Source of the DNA: Paenibacillus montaniterrae
GTDB taxonomy: Bacteria; Bacillota; Bacilli; Paenibacillales; Paenibacillaceae
DNA: 64,000 bases
Assembly (NCBI RefSeq): GCF_018403185.1
Contig: NZ_BOSE01000002.1
Coordinates: forward strand, 620,001 to 684,000
Direction: 5' to 3'
Both the position numbers and the translations under genes were made by a program. This document shows, piece after piece, positions 27,055 to 35,876 of this stretch; the first letter of the stretch is position 1; every line of letters starts with the position of its first letter. The notes beneath the pieces were generated by a model. The model saw only the letters and a list, made by a program, of their open reading frames with translations. It was not told the origin of the DNA and searched no databases.

Positions 27055-27414
27055 ATGAAAGTGTTATACCATCCGGACCGCGAGGATGTTCAATTGTCTT
27101 CCGTGTTATATGCGCTAAGTGATCCTATCCGTTTAAGCATCGTTGCCGAAATTCGTCGGCGCGGCGAGCAAGCGTGCAACAGCTTCGACGTGCCGGTTGC
27201 GAAGTCGACGCTATCCCACCATGCCCGGACGCTGCGTGAAGCCGGGGTCGTGCGCACGCGCATTCAGGGGACGCAGCGCTTCTTGTCGCTGCGGGAAGAA
27301 GATCTGGAGTACCGCTTTCCCGGATTACTCGATACGATTTTGCAAGCATATGAGCTCTCGAATCGGAACCTTAGCGATGAGTCGGAGAATAAGACGGACG
27401 GAAAGGCTGACTGA
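27055..27414 (+). CDS. ArsR-family winged-helix transcriptional regulator
   Basis: 119 residues from ATG 27055, with AAAGGAGGG 6 nt upstream. The winged helix covers about 15-85 (LYALSDPIRLSIVAEI, then VAKSTLSHHARTLREAGVVRTR as the recognition helix). The metal-binding ELCVCDL motif of arsenic-type members is absent, so it is a non-metal ArsR protein. It is divergent from the MFS transporter and shares its high GC content, so it is the likely repressor of that efflux gene. Confidence 0.88.
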   Translation: MKVLYHPDREDVQLSSVLYALSDPIRLSIVAEIRRRGEQACNSFDVPVAKSTLSHHARTLREAGVVRTRIQGTQRFLSLREEDLEYRFPGLLDTILQAYELSNRNLSDESENKTDGKAD

Positions 27415-27560
27415 TGGCAGCGCTTGCGGATAACACTTCAAGAACCACTGTGTGTACCGTTTGGGGTGAATGCCGTTGGACAGCGTGACCGTCTTGCCTT
27501 CGTACAGATAAGCATAGTCCTGCGGCGATATGGTCGCCGTCATGTTTATAAAGAGCAGAT
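27415..27560 (-). pseudogene. Possible gene remnant downstream of the ArsR gene
   Basis: From 27543 the minus strand encodes a protein-like stretch, SPQDYAYLYEGKTVTLSNG followed by HPKRYTQWFLKCYP, which then runs antisense into the ArsR gene and loses sense. There is no ribosome binding site. I do not recognise the family. It may be the end of a gene lost when the MFS/ArsR pair arrived, or chance. Confidence 0.25.
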
Positions 27561-27666
27561 TTACTTCTTGCTTTTCCTACCGCCAATCAGCACCTGCCTG
27601 TGTTCAGTTTTTGTCGATTTCAATCGTCTATAATCAGGTTGATTTCTATAATTTGGGAGGTAGGTT

Positions 27667-28353
27667 ATGAACGCATCGTTCAAAAAGTACACGGCCGAAT
27701 TCATTGGAACACTAGTGCTTGTTCTATTCGGCTGCGGCAGTGCCGCTACAGCGGGAGGAGAGCTCGGAACTCTAGGAATTGCATTTGCATTTGGCTTGTC
27801 CATTGTGGCAATGGCCTATGTGATTGGTCCGATCTCCGGATGTCATATCAACCCGGCAGTATCACTCGCCATGCTCATGAAGCGCAAGCTATCAGGTGCT
27901 GACTTCATCGGGTACGTGATTGCACAAGTTGCTGGAGCAATTGCAGGCTCAGCCATTCTTTACGCCATCATCGTTTCTGCTGGCTTGCCTACGACGGGAC
28001 TCGGACAGAATGGGTTCGGCGCTGGCTATGGAATCGGGATTTCAGCAACGATGGCAGTCGTTGTCGAAATCATTTTAACCTTCGTATTTATTTACACGAT
28101 TCTCGGTGTCACCTCGTCTGAAAGCAATGCAGCTGTAACCGGCCTGGTCATCGGACTAACGCTCGCGTTCGTACATATTTTAGGCATCGGCTTAACAGGA
28201 ACCTCGGTCAACCCAGCCAGAAGCCTGGGGCCGGCGATCTTCGTTGGCGGAGATGCCTTATCTCAATTGTGGGTATTTTTGATTGCCCCGCTTGTCGGCT
28301 CAGCGCTGGCGGTCGCTGCCTTCCAGCTGCTGAACAAAGAAAAGCAAGCTTAG
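27667..28353 (+). CDS. aqpZ: Aquaporin Z-type water channel (MIP family)
   Basis: A 228-residue six-helix channel with both half-helix signatures: HINPAVSLA (about residue 58) and SVNPARSLGPA (about residue 181). The Arg after the second NPA and the absence of the long GlpF loops favour a water channel. The AEFIGTLVLVLFGCGSAA start is typical of AqpZ. ATG 27667 follows GGGAGG. Single gene; it converges on the DUF378 gene. Confidence 0.92.
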   Translation: MNASFKKYTAEFIGTLVLVLFGCGSAATAGGELGTLGIAFAFGLSIVAMAYVIGPISGCHINPAVSLAMLMKRKLSGADFIGYVIAQVAGAIAGSAILYAIIVSAGLPTTGLGQNGFGAGYGIGISATMAVVVEIILTFVFIYTILGVTSSESNAAVTGLVIGLTLAFVHILGIGLTGTSVNPARSLGPAIFVGGDALSQLWVFLIAPLVGSALAVAAFQLLNKEKQA

Positions 28354-28380
28354 AGCTATGAATTAATCGAAAGCGATCAA

Positions 28381-28441
28381 ACAAAAAAGAGGGACTGCCC
28401 AGAATAAATCAGTGAAAACTGACATTCTGAACAATCCCTCT
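28381..28441 (-). terminator. Long terminator hairpin between aqpZ and the DUF378 gene
   Basis: AGAGGGA pairs with TCCCTCT, with further inner stems (CAGAAT/ATTCTG and CAGT/ACTG around GAAA). On the minus strand it is followed by TTTTTT, so it ends the DUF378 transcript; it may also stop aqpZ. Confidence 0.85.
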
Positions 28442-28448
28442 GCTTACG

Positions 28449-28655
28449 TTATCTTGCGCGTTCCCTTAAACCGCCAAAAAACTTGAGCGAATAAAGCGCA
28501 GAAATTCCAACTAATGTATAAATGATGCGGGAAACAACCGCATCCTGGCCATTAAAAATCGACGCTACCAAATCGACCTGGAATAGCCCGATCAGCAGCC
28601 AATTAAGGCCCCCAATAATAAGTAATGCTAAAGCTACATTATCCAACGTTCTCAA
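28449..28655 (-). CDS. DUF378 small membrane protein
   Basis: 68 residues from TTG 28655, which has AAGGAG 9 nt upstream (a TTG at 28664 abuts that site and is too close). Two membrane helices flank the DUF378 signature ALLIIGGLNWLLIGLFQVDLV. It ends with a basic tail (GLRERAR). The function of the family is unknown; it is common in Bacilli as a single gene. Confidence 0.88.
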   Translation of the reverse strand: MRTLDNVALALLIIGGLNWLLIGLFQVDLVASIFNGQDAVVSRIIYTLVGISALYSLKFFGGLRERAR

Positions 28656-28752
28656 CTCAATCAACTCCTTGTATGTAACTACCTATATCTATTTCCAATT
28701 TTCAGCATTCCATACAAATAGACAGGAGTTGAGTCTACATTATTTTAGCAAA

Positions 28753-29898
28753 TTACTCCAAAAGCTGAACTTCTGCAGCTTGATTCGCAGATTTTTTCTT
28801 TCTGCGCGTGCTAAAAAATACCTTTCTTGCTTCTCTTAACAATAGCTTCAATGCCTTCATCAAAACGAGCTTATATTCCTGAGATTGATTCAATGCGCGA
28901 ATCATCTCGTTAATTTTCGCCCAGCTTGCACGACTCAAATCCTCGAAGGTTCTTATGTCGCCTACATCAAATACGTGGAACAAAGCTGATACAAACTGCT
29001 GACGCTGCTTTTTATCCAGTTGACCAAGCCATGACTTCAATGTTATTTCGAGCAGCTCGCTTTTTTGCTCTACGCTTTCCCCTTTAACGAAGCCGCTCCC
29101 GATTACCTCCCAAGTAAATGCCTCATGCTGCACAAGCAGCGAGTGGTGATTCTGCACAACCGTAAGCTCTTCCTCATGCTCCAGCAGCATGCCGACAATC
29201 GAGGATTGCGGAACAATCGTTCGAATTTTCCCACGCATTTGCTGGTAGGCTTCGCTTTGTAAAAATTTTGCTTCAAAGCCAGGTCCATCGTTGTTGTACA
29301 CGTCCAGTATTCGCTGCTGGATGTCAGGATGGCACATTGCTGCCGCATATACCGCCAAATTTCCACCCTTGGAATGGCCGCCAAGACGAAGCTCAGCATC
29401 TACATCCTCCGTTGTATCCTCTAAATAGCGAACTGCCTCAACCTGTGCAGCTACTGGCGTACCGACGGTCATATTGAAATTTTCCTTCCAGCCAACAATT
29501 GTATTGTCCGTCCCTCTGAAGGAAATATAAACGGTACCGTCATCCAGCTCGATATGCATCGCTGCAAACTGCTTGGTCCGATCAAGATCAATCATATTTT
29601 CAAATTTGGATAGCCTTGCGTTTGCAAAGCGTGGACTTTGCGCCAGCTTGCGCAGCAAGGATGCAGAAATTCGCACATAATACGAAAACTGCTGAATTTG
29701 CTCCTCGCTGTATAAAGCAAAATAACGATCTGCTGCTTCCTGAATCGTTATACTCAGATTAGTCCATTTCACTGGCACAATATAGTCTAGATTGACATAC
29801 GCAAGCTGAGATAATATCAAATTATCCACTTCATTGAACGGCGAATGCTCGAGCCTAATATCTCCTCGCCAGTCCAAATAATCCATTATATTTCCCAT
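28753..29898 (-). CDS. DUF2974 (Mbeg1-like) alpha/beta-hydrolase
   Basis: About 381 residues. The nucleophile elbow is GGHSKGGNLAVYAA near residue 180, the usual GxSxG of lipase-like hydrolases, with oxyanion region ISFRGTDNTIVGWKENFNM. The C-terminal third is helical and basic (RKVFFSTRRKKKS). No signal peptide. ATG 29898 is chosen for AGAGGTG upstream; GTG 29910 is possible. Substrate unknown. It is a single transcription unit. Confidence 0.82.
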   Translation of the reverse strand: MGNIMDYLDWRGDIRLEHSPFNEVDNLILSQLAYVNLDYIVPVKWTNLSITIQEAADRYFALYSEEQIQQFSYYVRISASLLRKLAQSPRFANARLSKFENMIDLDRTKQFAAMHIELDDGTVYISFRGTDNTIVGWKENFNMTVGTPVAAQVEAVRYLEDTTEDVDAELRLGGHSKGGNLAVYAAAMCHPDIQQRILDVYNNDGPGFEAKFLQSEAYQQMRGKIRTIVPQSSIVGMLLEHEEELTVVQNHHSLLVQHEAFTWEVIGSGFVKGESVEQKSELLEITLKSWLGQLDKKQRQQFVSALFHVFDVGDIRTFEDLSRASWAKINEMIRALNQSQEYKLVLMKALKLLLREARKVFFSTRRKKKSANQAAEVQLLE

Positions 29899-30009
29899 TC
29901 TCCCAGTCACCTCTCAAGCCGCTCATTTGCTTAGTACTATTATATCAGACATGACAGCAAATACGACCTTGGGATTGAAGCATCGGTCTAAATTGTATGT
30001 AAACCAGTA

Positions 30010-30222
30010 AGGTTGAAGTGAAGGTTTAAAGAATCTGAGTAGCGCTAAATGATCAGGTTGGAGACGATTGGAAATCTAATGAATATTGATAACGTTAAGT
30101 ACGGAAAGCTTCCTCAATTACAGTGAAAAACGCCTAATAAGACGCTGTATATTCATTAGAGTGGAGAAAGGCTTCAGTTGTCACAAATAACGTTATCCAG
30201 TTTCCTTGAAGACGAGCCATTC
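30010..30222 (+). repeat. 0.2-kb palindromic repeat, copy A
   Basis: About 213 bp matching the copy at 49816-50027 along its full length and the inverted copy at 59841-60032. The ends are an imperfect inverted repeat (AAGAATCTG... and ...CAGTTTCCTT), and TCTAATGAATATTG inside is mirrored by TATTCATTAGA. This copy has lost the GGATAACG block at its left end. No coding potential. Confidence 0.85.
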
Positions 30223-30340
30223 CATAGCCAGCCCCATAGCCAGCCATCCCCCCCTAAGACAGCCCTCTCTTCATTCCTCCATTGCAGACCAAGCCGAAAG
30301 GATCAAGGTATTGCAAGGCTCAATAAGAACCTCCCTCTTT

Positions 30341-30541
30341 TTAACTAGGCCGTTCACTACTAGTCCGTTCACTATTAGTCCGTTCATTATTAGTCCGCTC
30401 ATTTTCAACATGCTCCTTCTCAGCATGTTTCTCATCATAGCAGCTCAGCCGCCCTTCGCTATCCGTATAGCCATTGAGAAAGCCATCCTCGCAATAAATG
30501 TCACGACCGCACACAGAGCACTGACCCACATACTCCTTCAT
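30341..30541 (-). CDS. Small Cys-rich (zinc-ribbon-like) protein
   Basis: 66 residues from ATG 30541, with AAAAGGA 9 nt upstream, starting just after the nitroreductase stop. CSVCGRDIYC near residue 6 and a further Cys in GRLSCYD suggest one metal-binding site. The C-terminus is a low-complexity run of NERT/SERT units encoded by imperfect 15-bp repeats (about 30341-30400). The function is unknown; Cys-X2-Cys small proteins of this kind are common in Bacilli. Confidence 0.65.
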   Translation of the reverse strand: MKEYVGQCSVCGRDIYCEDGFLNGYTDSEGRLSCYDEKHAEKEHVENERTNNERTNSERTSSERPS

Positions 30542-30542
30542 G

Positions 30543-31079
30543 CTAGTTGTCCTTTTGCTCAAACTGCTCGACATGAAACACCGTTTCGAGCGGATATAGC
30601 TGCTTAGGAGCCGGTTCTATTGCAGGGTAGCCTACCCCAATAATCGCCACGACACGTAGAGCTTCAGGAATGTGAAGCAGCTCCCGTACATACCTCTCTC
30701 GTTGCTTCGATTCCTCGGCATCCTCGGAATGATAGACCGCTCCCCATGCTGCACCCAGCTCGCGTGAGGTTGCGGCAAGCCATAGAAAGGAGCCAGCAAT
30801 CGTCGCATCCTGCAGCCAGTACTTGCTTAGCTCTGCATTGCCAACAATAACAAAGCCAGCAGTTGCCTGCTCCAGCCATTTCATATATGGTGTTGTTTTG
30901 CTAAGCAAATTGAGCTTGTCGCGATCCGTAACAACAATAAATTCGCGCGACGGCAAATTATTGCCGCTGGGAGATAAATACAACGCCCGCTTCAGCTGTT
31001 CAAGCACGTCCGTCGGAATTTCCTGCTCCTTGAAAGAAGTTATCTCTCTCCGTTTTTCAATTGCCGTTAATACATCCAT
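30543..31079 (-). CDS. Nitroreductase-family protein
   Basis: A 178-residue FMN-dependent oxidoreductase fold. The N-terminal FMN-binding pattern is AIEKRREITSFKEQEIP, the middle has LYLSPSGNNLPSREFIVV and the C-terminus VAIIGVGYPAIEP. Members reduce nitro groups, quinones or enals with NAD(P)H. ATG 31079 follows GGAGG about 9 nt upstream. It is followed at once by the Cys-rich small gene, so the two are probably co-transcribed. Confidence 0.85.
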   Translation of the reverse strand: MDVLTAIEKRREITSFKEQEIPTDVLEQLKRALYLSPSGNNLPSREFIVVTDRDKLNLLSKTTPYMKWLEQATAGFVIVGNAELSKYWLQDATIAGSFLWLAATSRELGAAWGAVYHSEDAEESKQRERYVRELLHIPEALRVVAIIGVGYPAIEPAPKQLYPLETVFHVEQFEQKDN

Positions 31080-31180
31080 TTCCTTTGCACCTCCGCTAAT
31101 ATGCTATTCTCCGATAGACTGCCTACAACCTTATTATAGCGGAGTGTGCCTGGAATTGGCCAATGATTTACTACTAACTC

Positions 31181-33007
31181 TCACACCCGCAGCTTCGGCA
31201 TGCACATAATCATGCGCGTGCCTTCATGCTCGATGCTTTCGATGCGCAGGCCGTATTCGTTGCCGAATACCATTTGAATGCGCCTGTGTACGTTCATAAT
31301 GCCGATTCCTTTGCCGCGGCTGGCAGTCTGCTGATCATTGACCAGCTGGCTGCTTGCCAAAAGCTGTGCGCGAAGCTGCTCCAGCTTGCCTGCTGGAATG
31401 CCAACGCCGTTATCTTCAACGACAACCTGAAAATATTGCTCTGTATAGGTTGCGCCAATTCGAATTGTATGACAAGGCTCGATCCCATGTGGAAATGCGT
31501 GCTGAAATATATTTTCGACGAGCGGCTGCAGCGTGAGGCGCACCATTTTCTCCAGCAGCAGCTCGGATGGAATAATAATATCAAGCTCGAATTCACGCTG
31601 GATGCGATGCTTTAAAATCGACAAGTAGTTTCTGACATGGTTAAGCTCGTTGGCAACTGTAATTTCATCCAGCTGCGTTTGCAGCGAATAGCGCAGCATA
31701 TATGCCATCGCTTCGACGATTTCACTAATTTCGTCGCTATCCTTGACAATGGCATAGCAATTAATTGTTTCCAGTGTATTGTATAGAAAATGCGGATTGA
31801 TTTGCAGCTGCAGCGCCTGCAGCTCCAGGCTCTGCTTTTCGTTTTCCAGCGTTTGCAGCTCAAGCGCCTGCTTGCTGTTGTTCAGCTCCACCTTGTACAC
31901 CTGATCGATCATTTCCTCAAGTCTGGTCACCATAATATTATAGGAGTGAACAAGCCCGCCGATTTCATCACGGCTCTTTTGATCATACTGAATTTGCTGC
32001 CAATTGCCTTTAACCGTTTCACGCATTCCATTACGCAATATATGAATCGGTCTCGTGATCGAGCGGCTGAAGCGATAGGCGAGCAATAATGCAGCAATTA
32101 GCACTATTATGCCGACTGTAATCGAGGTCGCTCTAATTGTTGAGATCGGTGAGCGCAGCTCGGATAGCGGCAGCGCCATAACGAGACGCCAACTGGAATA
32201 TTCCGATGTTCGGGATACGAACAGCCACTTTTCATCCTCGACTTGTTTGATGAATTGCTCCTCGGGATGTTCTTTGATCAGCGCAATAAAGCTGTTGGCC
32301 AGACTTTGATCGGTAAAGCTTCCATTAGGCTGATATACGATTTGACTGCTGGCGTCCAATATGAAGAAATGTCCGTTTTGCGCCAGCTCTACATTTTTCC
32401 ACACCTCTTCAATTTTGGATGAATCGATTTCAATTGCCAGAACGCCATTAGGGATATAGGAGGACACACCGCGAATTTTACGAGCCAGCGTAATCGTCTT
32501 ATCCTGTTTTTTCGCTAGCACGCTCCCTTTAATGAGCGAAAACTGCCCTGTATCCGCAGTAAGCTCGCGCAGCATGCGCAAATGCGCGTCTTTATCCAGG
32601 GTGCTTGTATCCGCCAAGCCCTGTCCGTCATAAAATAGCGAGCCTCCGTTATAGCCTAATATATAGACAAGATTAATTTGCGGGTACGTATTAAACGGCT
32701 GCGACAGCACATTTTTAATAATTTCCCGCGTATATTCGTAACGCCCATAATAATCGGTCGGCTCAACGTCCAAAAAGCGCTTTACATTATTGTTGACGAG
32801 AATCGAGGTGCTCAGGCGTTCATAGGTTTGCAGATATAGATCGGTTTGGTAGGAGGTATTGTTGATCACCTGCGCAATATACTGCTCGGACTGCTTGTCG
32901 AGTGCACTAGAGGACTGCCAGTAAACCGCAACTCCAACCGTTGCCAAGGAAAATAGTATAAGGATGCTAAAGTAGAAGAGCAATCTCGTAAATAAGCTTT
33001 TTCCCAT
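31181..33007 (-). CDS. Sensor histidine kinase, YesM type (second locus)
   Basis: A 608-residue kinase: membrane segment at about 8-30, an extracellular Cache-like sensor region (40-290), second membrane segment near 300, HAMP linker, then LQINPHFLYNTLETINCYA with the phosphorylated His near residue 405, and the ATPase domain with VVEDNGVGIP. Its ATG overlaps the response-regulator stop (TAATG), so the pair is translated together. It is the last gene of the second glycan locus and presumably senses the oligosaccharide imported there. Confidence 0.9.
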   Translation of the reverse strand: MGKSLFTRLLFYFSILILFSLATVGVAVYWQSSSALDKQSEQYIAQVINNTSYQTDLYLQTYERLSTSILVNNNVKRFLDVEPTDYYGRYEYTREIIKNVLSQPFNTYPQINLVYILGYNGGSLFYDGQGLADTSTLDKDAHLRMLRELTADTGQFSLIKGSVLAKKQDKTITLARKIRGVSSYIPNGVLAIEIDSSKIEEVWKNVELAQNGHFFILDASSQIVYQPNGSFTDQSLANSFIALIKEHPEEQFIKQVEDEKWLFVSRTSEYSSWRLVMALPLSELRSPISTIRATSITVGIIVLIAALLLAYRFSRSITRPIHILRNGMRETVKGNWQQIQYDQKSRDEIGGLVHSYNIMVTRLEEMIDQVYKVELNNSKQALELQTLENEKQSLELQALQLQINPHFLYNTLETINCYAIVKDSDEISEIVEAMAYMLRYSLQTQLDEITVANELNHVRNYLSILKHRIQREFELDIIIPSELLLEKMVRLTLQPLVENIFQHAFPHGIEPCHTIRIGATYTEQYFQVVVEDNGVGIPAGKLEQLRAQLLASSQLVNDQQTASRGKGIGIMNVHRRIQMVFGNEYGLRIESIEHEGTRMIMCMPKLRV

Positions 33008-34050
33008 TATTCGATCCCTAGCATTCTGCGATATTCGGACGGCGACACGCCTACAACCTTTTTAAATGTTTTCGTAAAATGCGGATGATCAGCATATCCG
33101 ATTTCATGCGAAATATCCGTAATGCGATAATGTGGCATTTCCAGCAAGCGCTTTGCCTTTTCCATTCTGCGCTTAATGCGGTACTGAATAAAGGTTTCAT
33201 TCGTTTTCGTTTTAAAGTATTGGCTGAAATAGGACGGATTCAAGCCAAGCATCTCTGCTACCTCCTCCAGCGATACCTCTCTGGCAAGATGCTGCTCAAT
33301 ATAGCTTTTTGCTTCCTCGATCATATCCTTGCCTTTGCTCTTGCGCAGCTCCTTTAATTGAAGCAGCACCGCTCGCACCGTCTGGTTAAACGCAGGAAGC
33401 AGTTCCTCCTCTTCCTTTTCCTCGCTAATTCTCCTTTTTAGCTCATCGTGCTTAAGCTCGACGCCTTTTTTTGCAAGCTCCTTGACGAGCATAGTAAAAA
33501 AGTCGATCAGCAGCTCCTTTAACTGAAGCGCGGTTAAATGATAGGTAGACAGCTCCCGCTCCCAGTCGGAGAGCACCTGCTCAAGCTGCTCGACCTGAAG
33601 CACCCAGATTGAATCCAGCATGCTTTCGACCCAGGATTCAACACGAAGCGGAGTCAGGACCGCCGATTTCTTCTTCATCTGATCATGATCGACCAGCTTT
33701 TGCAGCGCCTCATGCACATTTTGCTTCGTAATCGGCTTCAAAATATAGCTGGAAACGCCATAGCTAATGCATTTCTTTGCATATTCGAACTCTCCGTAAC
33801 CGCTTACAACAACAAGCTGAATGGCAGGATAGCGCTCTGAAATTTGCTTGCACAGCTCCAGACCATCCATTTTCGGCATGCGAATATCGGTAAATACAAA
33901 GTGGGGCTTTATCGTTTTAATCATATCAAGCGCCTGCAGTCCATCCTCCGCTGTTTGCACTACGGTAGGAATATGCTGAGCTTTTTCTATTGTTTTAGAC
34001 AAGCCCTTGCAAATCATCGGCTCATCGTCGACTACCAGGATTCGATACAT
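33007..34050 (-). CDS. Response regulator, YesN type (second locus)
   Basis: 347 residues: receiver domain (1-120) with LVVDDE and the phosphoacceptor Asp in FTDIRMPKMD (about 55), a short helical linker, and the AraC helix-turn-helix (about 245-347) ending in FTKTFKKVVGVSPSEYR. It is much shorter than the regulator at 7485-9086 because the linker is reduced. It follows the binding-protein gene and a stem-loop, and overlaps its kinase. The tandem repeat of the first locus was not found upstream of genes here, so it probably reads a different site. Confidence 0.9.
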   Translation of the reverse strand: MYRILVVDDEPMICKGLSKTIEKAQHIPTVVQTAEDGLQALDMIKTIKPHFVFTDIRMPKMDGLELCKQISERYPAIQLVVVSGYGEFEYAKKCISYGVSSYILKPITKQNVHEALQKLVDHDQMKKKSAVLTPLRVESWVESMLDSIWVLQVEQLEQVLSDWERELSTYHLTALQLKELLIDFFTMLVKELAKKGVELKHDELKRRISEEKEEEELLPAFNQTVRAVLLQLKELRKSKGKDMIEEAKSYIEQHLAREVSLEEVAEMLGLNPSYFSQYFKTKTNETFIQYRIKRRMEKAKRLLEMPHYRITDISHEIGYADHPHFTKTFKKVVGVSPSEYRRMLGIE

Positions 34051-34078
34051 GATTGCTCACCCCTCAAGAAGATAGCTT

Positions 34079-34107
34079 ACTCCCTGCACGAAAACGATGC
34101 AGGGAGT
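34079..34107 (-). promoter_or_regulatory. Intergenic stem-loop between binding-protein and response-regulator genes
   Basis: A perfect 10-bp stem (ACTCCCTGCA / TGCAGGGAGT) with a 9-nt loop and no T-run. Placed after a binding-protein gene, such loops usually protect the upstream message and lower expression of the genes that follow. Confidence 0.6.
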
Positions 34108-34141
34108 AGTTGAATAGTTGATTCTATTATAGCTTAATCTA

Positions 34142-35743
34142 TTATTTTTGTGGCAAAAATACGCCGTCGTTATTGTTGTAGCGCTCCGTCGCTTCTTTAA
34201 TGACAGCTTCTCCGCCTTTCGCCTTCCACTCTTCTATTACATTCGGCCAGTCGCTAATTGGCTCCTGTCCATAGATCATCTTAATAATATGATCGATAAT
34301 GAGCGGTGCGGGCACATCACCTAACGGTGAAATGTCCGGATTATCCGAAAAAGCCTCCAGTCTTGGCTCAAACTTGATACCATCGCGTCCTTCGTTCGCA
34401 AGAATGGTATCATATACTTGCATAAGCTCCTGTCCTTCCGGCGTAAGCTCCATCAAGCCCTTGACATAGGTTTGATCCTGCACAAGCCATAGCCAAAACG
34501 TTCTGTAGCGCTCAAGGTTCACCTCATCTGCATTTTCTGGCTGCTTGTAGTTGATTGTGCCATTATTCAAGGTGTACGTCTCGCCTTCCCAGCCATACGT
34601 AAAGAACTTGGTCGCTTCTTCGCTCACCATCCAGTTGAAGAACTTGACGATTTCAATTGCTTTCTCTTTGTCCACATTGGCATTGATCAAGAAGTTGCGA
34701 GTCATTGGCGAATACAAGTAATTGCCGCCCTTGCCGTCTGTTCCGGTCGGCGATGCGATGACTGCCAGCTTGGCGTCAGGCACCGTTTCCTTAAGCTGCT
34801 GCTCCCATTGCAGCACCTCATTAGCGTTCATATTCCAAATTCCCGCCTTACCAGCCAAAATATTGTTTTTGTACGTAGCCGGGTTGATCGTTGCAAATTC
34901 CTTGCTAATCAAGCCTTCATTGTACATCGTCTGATAGGTTTGAATCGCATTTTGCATGTTTTCAACATCGAAGAATTTGGGTACGATTTGACCATCCTGC
35001 TCCATAAACATCGTATTGTAGGAATAGGCATCGAAAGTGCCGAAAAATACATCAGAATACTTCAAATTTTCTCGCGCCTGGAATGGCTGCTCTACTCCCA
35101 GCTTTTTAAATTCGCGCAGTACATTCAAATAGTCATCCACCGTTTTCGGGACAGGCAGCCCTGTTTTTTCAAGCAAATCCATCCGAATAACAGTTGCGCG
35201 ACGAGACGTATTGCTCAGCCAATCCGGAATCGCATAAATTTGCCCGTCCAGCTTTTGATACTCCCATACAGATTCAGGGATGCTCTTTAATAGATCCTGA
35301 CCGTACTCCTGCAAAATTTCATCGAGCGGCATAAATAAGCCCGCCTGCACAGAGCCTGCCAGCTCCTTGCCAGAAACACCGCCATTGGCCTGCACGACAT
35401 CCGGAATATCACTAATCGCGAACATTTGCGCCATCTTTTGCTCGTATTCAGCATGCGGAATCAGCTTAATGTCCAAATCAGTATTGCTTAGCTCCTCCAA
35501 ACGCTTTACCCATACATCCTCATTGATATTGACATGGTTTTCAACATAGTTGACTGCCAATGTACGCAATGAAATAGAAAACTTCGTCGGCTCTGCATTT
35601 CCTTCTGCTGAATCTGTATGCTGCGTTGCGGCTGGCTCGTTCGTAGCCGGCTGCTTATTGTTGCTGCTGCTATTGCCGCTGCATGCGGTCAGCACGGAAA
35701 AAGCAAGCATGATTATACCAAGACTTAAAATAAACTTCTTCAT
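34142..35743 (-). CDS. Extracellular sugar-binding lipoprotein (second locus)
   Basis: A 533-residue solute-binding protein. The signal peptide ends in the lipobox VLTACSG at about residue 21, followed by a Ser/Asn-rich linker and the two-lobed fold (LDGQIYAIPDWLSNTSRRA near 165; FFNWMVSEEATKFFTYGWEGE near 375). ATG 35743 follows AAAGGGG. It serves the two permeases just upstream in transcription. A cre-like site lies before it, so it may also have its own promoter. Confidence 0.9.
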   Translation of the reverse strand: MKKFILSLGIIMLAFSVLTACSGNSSSNNKQPATNEPAATQHTDSAEGNAEPTKFSISLRTLAVNYVENHVNINEDVWVKRLEELSNTDLDIKLIPHAEYEQKMAQMFAISDIPDVVQANGGVSGKELAGSVQAGLFMPLDEILQEYGQDLLKSIPESVWEYQKLDGQIYAIPDWLSNTSRRATVIRMDLLEKTGLPVPKTVDDYLNVLREFKKLGVEQPFQARENLKYSDVFFGTFDAYSYNTMFMEQDGQIVPKFFDVENMQNAIQTYQTMYNEGLISKEFATINPATYKNNILAGKAGIWNMNANEVLQWEQQLKETVPDAKLAVIASPTGTDGKGGNYLYSPMTRNFLINANVDKEKAIEIVKFFNWMVSEEATKFFTYGWEGETYTLNNGTINYKQPENADEVNLERYRTFWLWLVQDQTYVKGLMELTPEGQELMQVYDTILANEGRDGIKFEPRLEAFSDNPDISPLGDVPAPLIIDHIIKMIYGQEPISDWPNVIEEWKAKGGEAVIKEATERYNNNDGVFLPQK

Positions 35744-35779
35744 CGGTTCATCCCCTTTTATAAATTGGCCTAACTCTTT

Positions 35780-35794
35780 ATAAAACGCTTACAT
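35780..35794 (-). promoter_or_regulatory. Probable cre site before the second binding-protein gene
   Basis: The minus strand reads ATGTAAGCGTTTTAT, one mismatch from the CcpA consensus WTGNAANCGNWNNCW. It lies 37 bp upstream of the start codon in a 133-bp gap between genes of the operon. Confidence 0.5.
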
Positions 35795-35876
35795 TCATAG
35801 TATTCAATGTTTTGCTGCCTCCAACAATGGACTCCTTTTAGCTGCTCTTGTCTTTTTTCAAGAAAACGAAGGCTCG

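Noticed and set aside
31091..31144. CTCCGCTA / TAGCGGAG inverted repeat upstream of the nitroreductase gene
   Set aside because: The arms are far apart with little inner pairing and no T-run; it may be chance and is not listed as a terminator.
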